Of a stretch of 64,000 nt of DNA, positions 36,018 to 45,595 are shown piece by piece. Position numbers and translations under genes: made by a program. Every line of letters starts with the position of its first letter. The stretch's first letter is position 1. The notes beneath the pieces were generated by a model. The model was not told the DNA's origin, searched no databases, and worked only from the letters and a program-made list of their open reading frames with translations. Origin of the DNA: an uncultured Cohaesibacter sp. (lineage in GTDB: Bacteria; Pseudomonadota; Alphaproteobacteria; Rhizobiales; Cohaesibacteraceae); the NCBI RefSeq assembly GCF_963677725.1, contig NZ_OY782507.1, forward strand, positions 4,508,171 through 4,572,170. Direction: 5' to 3'.

Positions 36018-37505
36018 CTATTCGTAGTTATCTGGCAGATAATCCTCTCGCGCCAAATCGGAGAAACGGGTGAATTCGCGCTGGAAGGCAACAGGAACAC
36101 TGCCGGTCGGGCCGTGACGCTGCTTGGCGATCAGAATTTCCGCCTTGCCCATGGCACGGTCCATTTCGGCCTGCCAGGTGAAATGCTCCTCGGTGCCCGG
36201 CTTGGGTTCCAGACGTTCAAGATAATATTCCTCACGATAGATGAACATCACGACGTCGGCGTCCTGCTCGATGGAGCCGGATTCGCGCAAGTCAGCCAGC
36301 TGTGGGCGCTTGTCGTCACGGGCTTCCACCTGACGGGAAAGCTGGGAGAGGGCAATGACCGGAACCGCCAGTTCCTTGGCGAGGGCCTTCAGACCCGTGG
36401 TGATTTCGGTGATTTCCTGCACGCGGCCTTGAGACGCCTTGGAAGAGGAGCCACTGAGCAGCTGCAAATAGTCGATGATCAGCAGATCAAGGCCCTTCTG
36501 GCGCTTGAGGCGTCGGGCACGGGCTGCTAGCTGGGCTATCGAAATGCCACCGGTCTGGTCAATATGCAGCGGGGTCACCTGCATTTCCTGCGCCTTGTGG
36601 GCGATGCGGGCAAATTCGTCCTGATCAACCTTACCACGACGGATTTTTTCCGAAGACACCATCGCCTGCTCGGCGATGACACGGGTGGCGAGCTGTTCGG
36701 CAGACATTTCGAGCGAGAAGAAACCGACAACGCCGCCATTGATGGTTTTCAGCGAGCCGTCTTTTTGCTCTTCGGCGCGATAGGCGCTTGCCACATTGTA
36801 GGCGATGTTGGTCACCAGCGAGGTTTTACCCATCGCAGGACGGGCGGCAAGAATGATCAAGTCCGAATGCTGCAGGCCACCCATTTTCTGGTCGAGATCT
36901 TTCAGGCCCGTGGAAATGCCCGACAATTGACCATCGCGTTTGTAGGCGGCTTCTGCCATTTCGATGGCTTCGGTCGCTGCGGTGGCGAATGAGACAAAGC
37001 CACCTTTTTCGCCGCCGACTTCCGCCAAGGCAAACAGGCGTTTTTCAGCTTCCTCAACTTGTTCCTTGGGGGAGGAGTCAATCGGGGAATCATAGGCGAC
37101 ATTGACCACGTCGGTGCCGATATCGATCAGCTCGCGGCGGGTTGCCAGATCCATGATCAGCAGGCCAAAATCCTCGGCATTGATGATCGAGGTGGCCTGT
37201 GAGGCAAGGCGCAGCAGATAGATATCGATCGGCATGTCCGCGACCATGTGATCTGCGGGGAAAAAGGTTTTCAGCGTCACCGGGGAGGCAATTTTGCCTG
37301 CGCGGATCAGCATTGAGGCCTTTTCATAGATTTCACGCAGATTCGGGTCGAAGAAATGGTGCGGTTTGAGGAAGGACTCTACCCTGTCATAGGTCTGGTT
37401 GTTGACCAGAATCGCGCCCAGAAGCTGCTGTTCAGCTTCCAGGTTGTGCGGTGCCTGACGGGCAAGGGTCGGCTCATCGCCGTCGCGCTTGGCGGCCATT
37501 TCCAT
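36018..37505 (-). CDS. dnaB: Replicative DNA helicase DnaB
   Basis: A 495-residue hexameric helicase. The N-terminal DnaB domain begins at PHNLEAEQQLLGAIL. The RecA-like C-terminal domain has Walker A ARPAMGKTSL, then FFSLEMSAEQLATR, LLIIDYLQLL and LSQLSRQVEARDDKRPQL. No intein is present, and the length is normal. The upstream intergenic region carries a dense GANTC cluster, which may link expression to chromosome replication. The upstream rplI unit is closed by its own terminator, so dnaB needs its own promoter. Confidence 0.97.
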   Translation of the reverse strand: MEMAAKRDGDEPTLARQAPHNLEAEQQLLGAILVNNQTYDRVESFLKPHHFFDPNLREIYEKASMLIRAGKIASPVTLKTFFPADHMVADMPIDIYLLRLASQATSIINAEDFGLLIMDLATRRELIDIGTDVVNVAYDSPIDSSPKEQVEEAEKRLFALAEVGGEKGGFVSFATAATEAIEMAEAAYKRDGQLSGISTGLKDLDQKMGGLQHSDLIILAARPAMGKTSLVTNIAYNVASAYRAEEQKDGSLKTINGGVVGFFSLEMSAEQLATRVIAEQAMVSSEKIRRGKVDQDEFARIAHKAQEMQVTPLHIDQTGGISIAQLAARARRLKRQKGLDLLIIDYLQLLSGSSSKASQGRVQEITEITTGLKALAKELAVPVIALSQLSRQVEARDDKRPQLADLRESGSIEQDADVVMFIYREEYYLERLEPKPGTEEHFTWQAEMDRAMGKAEILIAKQRHGPTGSVPVAFQREFTRFSDLAREDYLPDNYE

Positions 37506-37818
37506 ATTTTTCGCGCCTCATCTCTCAAGTGGTTTCCTAACTAGACACAGGTCGGGCACAAAATGAAGCACCCTTGAGATGATTCACGGCAATCAACAGA
37601 CGAAATTTTTCAAGGGCCTTTTTTGCTGGACTCTGATTCCGTTTGATTCTCGCAAAAGAGAATCATTTCTAGACCGAATTGACGCAAACAAGACTGTTCT
37701 TCGGATGACGAAATGCTATCCGTGGGAAAAGATGCAAAAAGGCCCGGCTTGTGGGCCGGGCCTTGATAGCTTGTGGACGATACGGGGAAATCTGTATCGT
37801 GGCGCTTTGGACGCGATC
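37506..37818. promoter_or_regulatory. dnaB upstream region with GANTC cluster and inverted repeat
   Basis: Five GANTC sites start at 37581, 37629, 37635, 37645 and 37660. Two of them form the perfect inverted repeat TGATTCTC-GCAAAA-GAGAATCA at 37644-37665. In Caulobacter, GANTC methylation in promoters modulates cell-cycle transcription through GcrA. The rplI terminator occupies the other end of the region. Promoter boxes are not obvious. Confidence 0.65.
37736..37764 (-). terminator. Intrinsic terminator after rplI
   Basis: On the minus strand, AAGGCCCGGC pairs with GCCGGGCCTT across a six-base loop and is followed by TTTTT (plus-strand A tract 37736-37740). It lies 54 bp after the rplI stop. 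Confidence 0.92.
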
Positions 37819-38436
37819 TTATTCTTCGTCTTCTGCAGCGGCTTCTTCAGAAGCTTCTTCAGCTTCTTCTTCGCCTTCGATTTCTTCCAGCAGCTCTTCG
37901 TCAAGTTCCAGATCTTCTTCGAACTCGAAGCTGTCTTCTTCACGGTTGGTGCGGGAGAGATCTTCACCAGCAGCCTGACGTTCGGCTTCGTCCTGCGAAC
38001 GGGCAACGTTGGCGGTCACAACCAGTTCGACTTCCGGATGCAGAATGACGGTGACTGCATGCATGCCGATGGCTTTAATCGGACGCGACAGGGAGATCTG
38101 GGAACGGCTGATGGAAACGCCTTCTTCGGTCAGGGCGTCAGAAATATCGCGCGTGGAAACGGAGCCGTACATCTGGCCGGTTTCGGAAGCAGCGCGGATG
38201 ATGATGACGGTTTTCTCGCCGATACGCTCTTTGAGTGCTTCTGCCTCGGATTTTGCTTCGAGGTTGCGTGCTTCGAGCTGGGCGCGCTCGGCTTCAAAAC
38301 GCTTCTTGTTGGCGTCGGATGCGCGGATGGCTTTGCCCTGTGGCAGCAGGAAGTTACGAGCGTAACCCGTGCGTACAGATACGATATCGCCCATCTGGCC
38401 AAGTTTGGCAACGCGTTCAAGCAGAATGATTTCCAT
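37819..38436 (-). CDS. rplI: 50S ribosomal protein L9 with long acidic tail
   Basis: A 205-residue L9. [32 protein letters not shown] is the conserved N-terminal domain, followed by the connecting helix and the C-terminal domain to about residue 150. The last 45 or so residues are almost entirely Glu, Asp and Ala, an extension found in several alphaproteobacterial L9 proteins. The ATG at 38436 is chosen over 38448 because L9 starts at MEIILLE. It is the last gene of rpsF-rpsR-DUF2232-rplI, closed by the terminator at 37736-37764. Confidence 0.96.
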   Translation of the reverse strand: MEIILLERVAKLGQMGDIVSVRTGYARNFLLPQGKAIRASDANKKRFEAERAQLEARNLEAKSEAEALKERIGEKTVIIIRAASETGQMYGSVSTRDISDALTEEGVSISRSQISLSRPIKAIGMHAVTVILHPEVELVVTANVARSQDEAERQAAGEDLSRTNREEDSFEFEEDLELDEELLEEIEGEEEAEEASEEAAAEDEE

Positions 38437-38568
38437 TTTTGTCTCCATTCACCGGGGCTACTGCCCGGTCTTTTTGTTGTCGGGCAAGGCCCGGATTGTT
38501 TTGTCTTGTTGGATCACGTCATCGTCACGCGATGGGGATCCGGTTGATTGTCTTGACTGAGCGGCAGA

Positions 38569-39561
38569 TCAATCCTGCTCACCCTGATCATTGCCTTGAT
38601 CGTCATTCGGTCCATCGGGCCCATTGCCTGAGCGCGCGGCCAGTCTTCTTGCTCGCAAATCCAGCAACACTTCGACGGCACCCAAAATGACCACAAAGAA
38701 GCTGATCCACTGAAGGATGACGAGCATAAAATAGGTGACCCAGAGGATGCCGCTGCGGAATGCATTGCCAACCGTCATATTGTGAATGACCGACAGGCCG
38801 ACCAGCAGCAGGGTTGCGCCAAAGCATGAGGCCACGATCTGGGCCAGAACGCCTGACAAGTCCGGCAGCACGAACAGGCCGATGAGGGCTGCAAGAAAGA
38901 TATAGGCGCCAACCGGTGGCAAGGTCACCCAATGCATCCCCGGCCAGGGACGTGCGAGGCGCCCGGATTTATGCACCACTTTGCCCGCCAGATAGAGGTT
39001 CACGGTCATGCTGAAAACCAGCATCAAGGCCGATGCCGTGGGGGCCAGACGGCCGACAAGCTGAACCAGACCCTCAAGTTTGACACCCGCTTCACCAAAC
39101 TGGCCATTGTCATAGATCTGTTTGACCAAGGTCGAGATGGCATCCATGTAGGTATCAAGGCTGAAGCCAAAGGGAACGAACATGGCCAGCGTCGCTATTG
39201 CAGCAAAGCCGGCGATCCACATCAGAACGCGCGAGATTGGATACCAGAAGACTTCCCCCGTGCGCTCGTCTACTCGGCTCAGCCCTGCCAGATGGCAAAT
39301 CCACCAAGCGGGCAAACTGGTCAGAAGCGCAAAGAGCAGACCCGCCAGCGGGCTGATCAGCAATGCGGTGGTGACCCCAGAGGTGAGGGCCGCGATGAGG
39401 CCGGCAAAATTGCCCCAGCCAAGCGAGGCGATCATGACAGGAAGGGGAGCGGTGAGAACCAACAGGAAGCCAAGGCCAAAGATACCACCGGCATAACCGG
39501 AGATGTTCAGCAGGGTCGTGCAGAAGCCTGCAACGATGGCGATGGGAAGATAGTGGTTCAT
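38569..39561 (-). CDS. DUF2232 membrane protein
   Basis: A protein of 330 residues with seven or eight hydrophobic segments, beginning MNHYLPIAIVAGFCTTLL after a CAAGAGA site. It belongs to the DUF2232/YybS-like family by its position between rpsR and rplI and by its SGVTTALLISPLAGLL and GLSVIHNMTVGNAFRSGIL segments. The tail is hydrophilic and rich in Asn, Asp, Gly and Gln. Its job is unknown. The fixed position inside a ribosomal protein operon is common in Alphaproteobacteria. Confidence 0.85.
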   Translation of the reverse strand: MNHYLPIAIVAGFCTTLLNISGYAGGIFGLGFLLVLTAPLPVMIASLGWGNFAGLIAALTSGVTTALLISPLAGLLFALLTSLPAWWICHLAGLSRVDERTGEVFWYPISRVLMWIAGFAAIATLAMFVPFGFSLDTYMDAISTLVKQIYDNGQFGEAGVKLEGLVQLVGRLAPTASALMLVFSMTVNLYLAGKVVHKSGRLARPWPGMHWVTLPPVGAYIFLAALIGLFVLPDLSGVLAQIVASCFGATLLLVGLSVIHNMTVGNAFRSGILWVTYFMLVILQWISFFVVILGAVEVLLDLRARRLAARSGNGPDGPNDDQGNDQGEQD

Positions 39562-39709
39562 TCTCTTGCTGTCCCGCTGACCTTGTGGTCTCTGGTTGCG
39601 GTTAGAGGCAGGTCGCAATGCCGTACCCCAACGATCAATTTGTCTGTGTCTTTAAAAGAGAGGCGAAGGGCGGAGAAGCCGTCCTTCGCGAATGTCTGTC
39701 ACTCAGTGA

Positions 39710-39943
39710 TTAGCTGATGACATATGGCAGAAGGCCGAGGAAACGAGCGCGTTTGATGGCACGAGCCAATTCACGCTGTTTTTTGGCGGATACTGCCGTA
39801 ATACGGGAAGGAACGATCTTGCCGCGCTCGGAAATGTAGCGCTGCAGAAGACGGATATCCTTGTAGTCAATTTTCGGTGCATTATCGCCGGAGAATGGGC
39901 AAGTTTTGCGACGACGGAAAAAAGGACGACGTGCTCCAGACAT
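39710..39943 (-). CDS. rpsR: 30S ribosomal protein S18
   Basis: A 77-residue S18, with the basic N-terminus [15 protein letters not shown] and the S18 signature [25 protein letters not shown]. Length is normal. It lies 14 bp downstream of rpsF. S18 forms a heterodimer with S6 on the 30S platform. Confidence 0.97.
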   Translation of the reverse strand: MSGARRPFFRRRKTCPFSGDNAPKIDYKDIRLLQRYISERGKIVPSRITAVSAKKQRELARAIKRARFLGLLPYVIS

Positions 39944-39957
39944 AGTTCTTGCTCCTC

Positions 39958-40377
39958 TTACTCAGCTGCAGATTCTTCGCGGCGTGGACGACGTGGGCCA
40001 CGATCCGGACGGTCACCACGATCACCACGAGGACCACCACGGCGGTCATCACGGTCACGTTTCTGCATCATGGCGGACTGATCTTCTTCATGCTCATCTA
40101 CACGAATGGTCATGAAACGCATGACGTCTTCGTTGAGGCGCATCTGACGTTCCATTTCAGAAACGGCGTCAGATTTTGCATCGATGTTCATCAGAACATA
40201 GTGAGCTTTGCGGTTTTTGTTGATGCGGTATGCGATGGACCGCAAACCCCAGAATTCAACCTTGCCGACGGTGCCGCCAGCTTCGGTGATCAGGGTTTTA
40301 TATTGCTCGACCAGAGCCTCAACCTGCTGTTGAGAAATGTCCTGGCGAGCAAGGAAAACGTGCTCGTACAGCGCCAT
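39958..40377 (-). CDS. rpsF: 30S ribosomal protein S6
   Basis: A 139-residue S6. [20 protein letters not shown] starts the conserved domain, which runs to about residue 100. A tail rich in Arg, Asp and Gly (repeats of the form [12 protein letters not shown]) follows. The ATG at 40377 has GGCAGGAAC upstream. The frame is open further upstream without S6 similarity. It heads the operon rpsF-rpsR-DUF2232-rplI. Confidence 0.97.
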   Translation of the reverse strand: MALYEHVFLARQDISQQQVEALVEQYKTLITEAGGTVGKVEFWGLRSIAYRINKNRKAHYVLMNIDAKSDAVSEMERQMRLNEDVMRFMTIRVDEHEEDQSAMMQKRDRDDRRGGPRGDRGDRPDRGPRRPRREESAAE

Positions 40378-41096
40378 TGTTCCTGCCTTGTCTATCAAGT
40401 TAATGTTCATCAGTTGGCTGGCGCAAAGCCTCCAAAAAGCCTCAGACAAGGCTCTTTTGAGAATAAACCGCTTTATAGAGCGAAGACACCGGAAGGCGGG
40501 AATTTCCATCCCTACCAAAACCAGACCCTTGAAGCGATGAGTCGCTCAGGAATTCAGGCAATAGTCTTCCGTTCAGCCCTCGGCCTCGCCAAGCTGATTG
40601 GCGCTTTATAACGGAAAAAATTGGATGTGCAAGGCAAAATTGGGATGTTTCTGCCCTTTGCTCTTCCTTTAGGGCAAAAACCGGGCTTTGAGTTAAAAAA
40701 CGGGCTTGTTCATAGAGATGTTTCGACAGTTTTGACGCGTTATGTCTTTTAGCCGTGAAACTTGTGATTTTCATTACGTTACGTAATGTCATGTGAATTT
40801 TGAGGCGAATTAAGCCTCTCCAAGCCCGGAATAAAGTCTAATTTGGCAAGTTTTTGCGCTCTATCTGCGCGGTGCCCTTGACTCTTTCGTCTAATACAGC
40901 CAAATGCGAGTGAGGTTGTCACAGACACGTCATTACGACCGGTATAAGGGCGCGGAACAGATCGATTCCAATGGACCTTTTAAAGCGCGTGTCTCTGGTT
41001 CGGCCCTGTCCATTATGAAAAAGGGCTGGCGAATGTCAGTAAACAAACGTACCTTATAGGATGTGCGTCCTTTAGGTGTTCGAGGTTTGAAACGCA
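40378..41096. promoter_or_regulatory. Divergent rpsF/fabD region with 17-bp palindrome
   Basis: A 719-bp gene-free stretch. CATTACGT-T-ACGTAATG at 40772-40788 is a perfect 8+1+8 inverted repeat and a likely operator. Immediately upstream of rpsF the transcript would carry GC-rich stems (GAGCCTTGTCTGAGGCTT, near 40440-40457), which is where an S6:S18-binding autoregulatory leader could sit; I cannot confirm that motif. Two isolated GANTC sites lie at about 40879 and 40967 on the fabD side. No RNA gene is seen. Confidence 0.5.
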
Positions 41097-42041
41097 ATGA
41101 AAAAAATCGCATTTACATTCCCTGGTCAGGGCAGTCAGACTGTCGGCATGGGCAAAGCGTTGGCAGATGAATATGCCGTTGCGCGCACTGTATTCGAAGA
41201 AGTCGATGATGCGCTCGGTGAAAAACTGTCCGATATCATGTGGAACGGTCCTGCAGAGACCCTGACCCTGACCCGCAACGCACAGCCCGCGCTGATGGCC
41301 ACGTCCATCGCTGCGTTCCGTGTGCTTGAAGAGCGCGGTCTGGTTCTGGCTGACAAAGTATCTTATGTCGCCGGGCACTCTCTGGGCGAATATTCTGCGC
41401 TTGCCGCTTCCGGTGCGCTGAGCCTGTCCGATACGGCTCGCCTGCTGCGGATCCGCGGTGACGCCATGCAACAGGCTGTTCCTGTTGGCAAGGGCGCAAT
41501 GGCTGCGATCATCGGCATGGATATCGATGAGGTTAAGGAAGTGGCCGACTCAGCTTCCGAAGGCGAAGTCTGCCAGGTTGCCAACGACAATTCCGCCGGT
41601 CAGGTTGTTCTCTCCGGAGTGAAAGCCGCCATTGAGCGTGCGACCCGTCTGGCCAGAGAAAAGGGTGCCAAGCGCGCTCTGCTGCTGCCTGTGAGCGCAC
41701 CGTTCCATTGTGCGCTTATGGCGCCGGCTGCTGAAGTGATGGCAGAAGCTCTGTCCCGGGCCCATATCAACCAGCCCGTCGTGCCGCTGATCGCCAACGT
41801 GTTGGCGGGTCCCGTGAGCGATCCTGAAGCCATTCGTCGCCATCTGGTCGAACAGGTTACCGGCATGGTACGTTGGTCAGAATCAATTTCCTGGTTGGCT
41901 TCCAACGGCGTCAGCACGCTGTATGAAGTTGGCGCTGGTAAAGTTCTTTCCGGTTTGGCTCGCCGCATTGCAAGAGGGGTGGAAACAATCAATGTTGGTG
42001 AACTGACCGATATTGACGCTGCAATGATGAAGCTGGCCTAA
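41097..42041 (+). CDS. fabD: Malonyl-CoA:ACP transacylase
   Basis: A 314-residue acyltransferase that loads malonyl groups onto ACP. FPGQGSQTVGMGK opens the fold, the nucleophile is Ser95 in GHSLGEYSA, and the catalytic His204 lies in SAPFHCALM. Arg120 sits in the LLRIRGDAMQ segment. Length is normal. fabG, acpP and fabF follow on the same strand, forming the usual fatty-acid synthesis cluster. Confidence 0.97.
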   Translation: MKKIAFTFPGQGSQTVGMGKALADEYAVARTVFEEVDDALGEKLSDIMWNGPAETLTLTRNAQPALMATSIAAFRVLEERGLVLADKVSYVAGHSLGEYSALAASGALSLSDTARLLRIRGDAMQQAVPVGKGAMAAIIGMDIDEVKEVADSASEGEVCQVANDNSAGQVVLSGVKAAIERATRLAREKGAKRALLLPVSAPFHCALMAPAAEVMAEALSRAHINQPVVPLIANVLAGPVSDPEAIRRHLVEQVTGMVRWSESISWLASNGVSTLYEVGAGKVLSGLARRIARGVETINVGELTDIDAAMMKLA

Positions 42042-42240
42042 AGGCCATTTGAAACATAAAAAAACAAGCATATATGTCCTGTCATAAGAGACCGTCTCGA
42101 TAAGAGGAAGACAGGATTGATCGACCCAATCTGCGGAGCTCAGTGTCGCCTTGTCGGCTCTGGCTCCTGCCAAGGCGTTGTTATTGGCTGTTATTCTTGA
42201 TGGTCTGGTGCCTAACGGGTCGATCCAGGAGGAAAAGACA

Positions 42241-42981
42241 ATGTTCGATTTGAGCGGGAAATGTGCGCTGGTCACCGGTGCAAGTGGCGGTATTGGCGAG
42301 TCCATCGCTGCTGCGTTGCATGCACAAGGGGCGACGGTCGCCTTGTCCGGTACACGCGTTGAAGTGCTTGAATCTGTCGCAGAGAAGTTGGGTGGTGAGC
42401 GGGTTTTCGTTACGCCTGCCAACTTGTCTGATGCAGATTCGATCGCTCAGCTGGTCAAGGATGCTGAAGCTGCGATGGGTCAGATTGATATTCTGATCAA
42501 CAATGCAGGCATTACCCGCGATGGCTTGTTCATGCGCATGAAGGACGAAGACTGGGAGCAGGTGCTCAACGTCAACCTCACTTCTGCAATGCGTCTGTCC
42601 CGTGCGGTTCTGCGTGGGATGATGAAGCGCCGCCATGGCCGCATCATCGGCATTACGTCGATTGTCGGGGTTACCGGCAATGCAGGGCAGGGCAACTATG
42701 CTGCAGCAAAAGCTGGCATGATTGGCATGACCAAGTCTTTGGCGCAGGAAATTGCCAACCGCGGCATCACCGCCAACTGCATCGCACCGGGCTTTATCAA
42801 GACCGCGATGACCGACAAGCTGAACGAAAAACAGCAGGAAGCCATTAATGGCTCGATTCCCGCCTCTCGCATGGGAACGCCTGAAGAGATCGCTGCCGCT
42901 ACGGTTTATCTGGCGAGCGATGAAGCGTCCTATGTCACGGGTCAAACCCTGCATGTCAATGGCGGCATGGCAATGATTTAA
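42241..42981 (+). CDS. fabG: 3-oxoacyl-ACP reductase
   Basis: A 246-residue SDR enzyme that reduces beta-ketoacyl-ACP with NADPH. The cofactor loop TGASGGIG is at residues 12-19, NNAG and YAAAK motifs follow, and the protein ends VTGQTLHVNGGMAMI, as FabG does. The ATG at 42241 has a textbook AGGAGGAAAAGACA site; the frame is open upstream to 42151 but is not needed. It is 199 bp from fabD. Confidence 0.97.
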   Translation: MFDLSGKCALVTGASGGIGESIAAALHAQGATVALSGTRVEVLESVAEKLGGERVFVTPANLSDADSIAQLVKDAEAAMGQIDILINNAGITRDGLFMRMKDEDWEQVLNVNLTSAMRLSRAVLRGMMKRRHGRIIGITSIVGVTGNAGQGNYAAAKAGMIGMTKSLAQEIANRGITANCIAPGFIKTAMTDKLNEKQQEAINGSIPASRMGTPEEIAAATVYLASDEASYVTGQTLHVNGGMAMI

Positions 42982-43508
42982 GAGGCACGTTTGCCGGACG
43001 ATCTGCTCTGGCACTTGTCTCGTTGAAGACTATTATGCATCCCGGTTCGCACCGTGCCATGGCGCGGGAATCGGAATGCATCGGGAAGGGCGGGAATTGA
43101 CGGAACAGTCCCTGCGTTTGTTGCCTCCTTTCCTTAAAAAGACTTGGGATGATCCGGACTTTTGCCCTGTTGAGCAAATACAGAGCTTCTCAAGCGCAAG
43201 AAAGTGTGTTAGGAACCGCGCAAATTCCGGGAAAGCCAAGGTTTTGGCCCAAGTGGAAGTGGTTTGACGGCCAGGTGCTCGCAACAATTGATCTTTTCGA
43301 TCCAGTGGGCCAATTGGCGGTGTACGCAATCGGGAAAGACTTGCTTGGCGCATGCCTCGTAGGACTCTTTTCCCACCGGGGCTCTCTCGCAAGACACAAG
43401 TCAGTCGAGAAGCCATAAGCCAATGAAACAAGGCACTGTCCTGACGCAACCAACAAAAGACGCGATCAGGTGGGGCTTTAGATCGATTGACAAATTTGAG
43501 GAAGTAAC
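42982..43508. other. Gene-free gap between fabG and acpP
   Basis: About 530 bases. The frames here give no recognisable protein, and I see no terminator hairpin with a T-tract after fabG. The acpP promoter should lie in the last 150 bases. Nothing else could be identified. Confidence 0.4.
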
Positions 43509-43745
43509 ATGAGCGATATCGCTGAACGCGTAAAAAAAATCGTGATCGAACATCTCGGTGTAGAAGCTGAAAAAGTGACCGATAATGCAAGCTTCATCGA
43601 CGATCTGGGTGCAGACAGCCTGGACACCGTTGAGCTGGTTATGGCTTTTGAAGAAGAATTCGGCACCGAAATTCCTGACGATGCTGCTGAATCCATCCAG
43701 ACCGTTGGCGACGCTGTATCCTTCCTGACCAAAGCTGCTGGCTAA
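43509..43745 (+). CDS. acpP: Acyl carrier protein
   Basis: A 78-residue acidic protein. The phosphopantetheine attachment site is Ser37 in [15 protein letters not shown]. Length and acidity are normal. The start has TGAGGAAGTAAC upstream. A strong terminator follows, so it can be expressed independently of fabF, as expected for a very abundant protein. Confidence 0.98.
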   Translation: MSDIAERVKKIVIEHLGVEAEKVTDNASFIDDLGADSLDTVELVMAFEEEFGTEIPDDAAESIQTVGDAVSFLTKAAG

Positions 43746-43790
43746 TGGCTTTGGCTGGGCCCGATTCCTGATCGGGGCCAATTGGATTAA

Positions 43791-43825
43791 AACCGGAAGG
43801 GGCGTGAGCTCCTTCCGGTTTTTTT
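43791..43825 (+). terminator. Intrinsic terminator after acpP
   Basis: AACCGGAAGG (43791-43800) pairs with CCTTCCGGTT (43811-43820), followed by a T run. It lies 45 bp after the acpP stop. Confidence 0.93.
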
Positions 43826-44134
43826 GTGTCTGAAAGAATCATTTCCTTGGATGGAGCTTATCTAGGGTCCCGGGAGATGAAGGGGATCGGCGATGCCATG
43901 CGTGATTCTCGATAGGGGGAATTGTATAAACTGTTAGCGGAAAGCCCAGTGTGTCGCATTTTCCGGTGAGATCGTCCGCAAAAGGGGTGATCAAGGGTGT
44001 GTGTCCAACTGGAATAAGTGTCGAAAAAGGCTTACTTCTGCGTTTTTTTGCGCTAATAGATTGTGAGATCACACTCGCCCCCGGTTCTGTTCCTGATGAG
44101 GCGAGACTACGAACAAAAGGATCGGAGACTAAGG
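43826..44134. promoter_or_regulatory. Leader region of fabF
   Basis: About 300 bases between the acpP terminator and the fabF start. Because the terminator precedes it, a fabF promoter must lie here. I see no clear promoter boxes, repeat or RNA gene. The final GAGACTAAGG is the ribosome-binding site. Confidence 0.4.
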
Positions 44135-45397
44135 ATGAGACGAGTTGTCGTAACCGGTTTGGGAACCGTTAGCCCGTTGGGCGCCAACGTGGAAACGACT
44201 TGGTCGAATATTCTGGCCGGTAAAAGCGGTGCCAAACGGGTCACTGGTTTTGAACATGAAGATCTGGCTTGCCAGATCGCTTGTCAGTTGAATTTTGGCG
44301 ACGGAACCGATGGCACTTTCAATCCTGACAATGTCATGCCTCCGAAGGAACAGCGCAAGGTCGATCCTTTCATCGTTTACGCAATAGCGGCCGCTGAAGA
44401 AGCGCTGGCGGACGCCGATTGGAAGCCTGAAAGCTATGAAGATCAGATCACGTCCGGCGTGATGATCGGCTCTGGCATTGGCGGCCTGTTGGGCATTGAA
44501 GCGGCTGCCTATGACTTGCAGAAAAAGGGTCCGCGCCGGATCAGCCCATTCTTCATTCCCGGTCGCCTGATCAATCTGGCCTCTGGCTATGTCTCCATCC
44601 GCAATGGCCTGAAAGGTCCGAACCATTCGGTGGTTACGGCATGCTCGACTGGCGCTCATGCCATTGGCGATGCGGGCCGTTTGATCGCGCTTGGTGATGC
44701 TGATGTGATGGTGGCCGGTGGCACCGAAAGCCCGATTGGTCGTTTGTCGCTGGCCGGCTTTGCAGCTTGCCGCGCTTTGTCGACCAGTTACAATGATGAG
44801 CCGGAAAAAGCGTCCCGTCCTTATGACAAGGATCGCGACGGCTTCGTCATGGGCGAGGGCGCTGCTGTTGTCGTTTTGGAAGAATATGAGCATGCCAAGG
44901 CGCGCGGTGCCAAAATTTATGCCGAGCTGATCGGCTATGGTCTGTCTGGGGATGCCCACCATATTACGGCACCCGCCGAGGATGGTGACGGGGCCTATCG
45001 CTGCATGAGTGCTGCATTGAAACGGGCCGGGATTACCGCTGACCAGATCGATTATGTCAATGCGCATGGTACGTCGACGCCGCTGGGCGATGAGATTGAA
45101 TTGCGTGCGATCGAGCGTCTGGTTGGTGAAGCTGCTGACGGGCTAACCATGTCCTCCACCAAATCGGCGGTTGGTCACCTGTTGGGTGCTGCTGGGTCGC
45201 TGGAAGCGATTTTTACAGCGCTGGCAATCCGCGACCAGATCGCGCCACCTACGCTCAATCTCGATAATCCCTCGGTGGAGACCAAGATCGATCTTGTGCC
45301 GCACAAGGCCAAGAAAATGGAAATCAAGATGGCGCTGTCCAACTCATTCGGGTTTGGAGGCACCAATGCTTCTCTGATTTTGAAGGCGCCGGAATAG
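44135..45397 (+). CDS. fabF: 3-oxoacyl-ACP synthase II
   Basis: A 420-residue condensing enzyme. The catalytic triad is Cys170 (VVTACSTGAHAIG), His311 (NAHGTSTPLGD) and His348 (KSAVGHLLGAAG), and FGFGGTNASL closes the protein. It elongates acyl-ACP and is the long-chain condensing enzyme. The ATG at 44135 begins MRRVVVTGLGTVSPLG. Upstream frame extension to 44063 is not homologous. mltG follows after a terminator. Confidence 0.97.
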   Translation: MRRVVVTGLGTVSPLGANVETTWSNILAGKSGAKRVTGFEHEDLACQIACQLNFGDGTDGTFNPDNVMPPKEQRKVDPFIVYAIAAAEEALADADWKPESYEDQITSGVMIGSGIGGLLGIEAAAYDLQKKGPRRISPFFIPGRLINLASGYVSIRNGLKGPNHSVVTACSTGAHAIGDAGRLIALGDADVMVAGGTESPIGRLSLAGFAACRALSTSYNDEPEKASRPYDKDRDGFVMGEGAAVVVLEEYEHAKARGAKIYAELIGYGLSGDAHHITAPAEDGDGAYRCMSAALKRAGITADQIDYVNAHGTSTPLGDEIELRAIERLVGEAADGLTMSSTKSAVGHLLGAAGSLEAIFTALAIRDQIAPPTLNLDNPSVETKIDLVPHKAKKMEIKMALSNSFGFGGTNASLILKAPE

Positions 45398-45420
45398 GAT
45401 ATATCCTATCGCTTTGCGAC

Positions 45421-45449
45421 AAGAGGCGGTCATCGACCGTCTCTTTTTT
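45421..45449 (+). terminator. Intrinsic terminator after fabF
   Basis: AAGAGGCGGTC pairs with GACCGTCTCTT across an ATC loop (one G-U pair), followed by TTTT. It starts 23 bp after the fabF stop. Confidence 0.9.
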
Positions 45450-45595
45450 GCCATGAAGACTGCTTAGAGCCTTGCTGACTGAATGCAAGCCGGTTTTGTG
45501 CCGGGCTGGACGACGGCAAGGTGCCCCGTATGATGCTGGCAAACGGACAGATGCCGTTTCCCTTGCCGAATACAGTTTTTTGACTTGAGGCTGAT

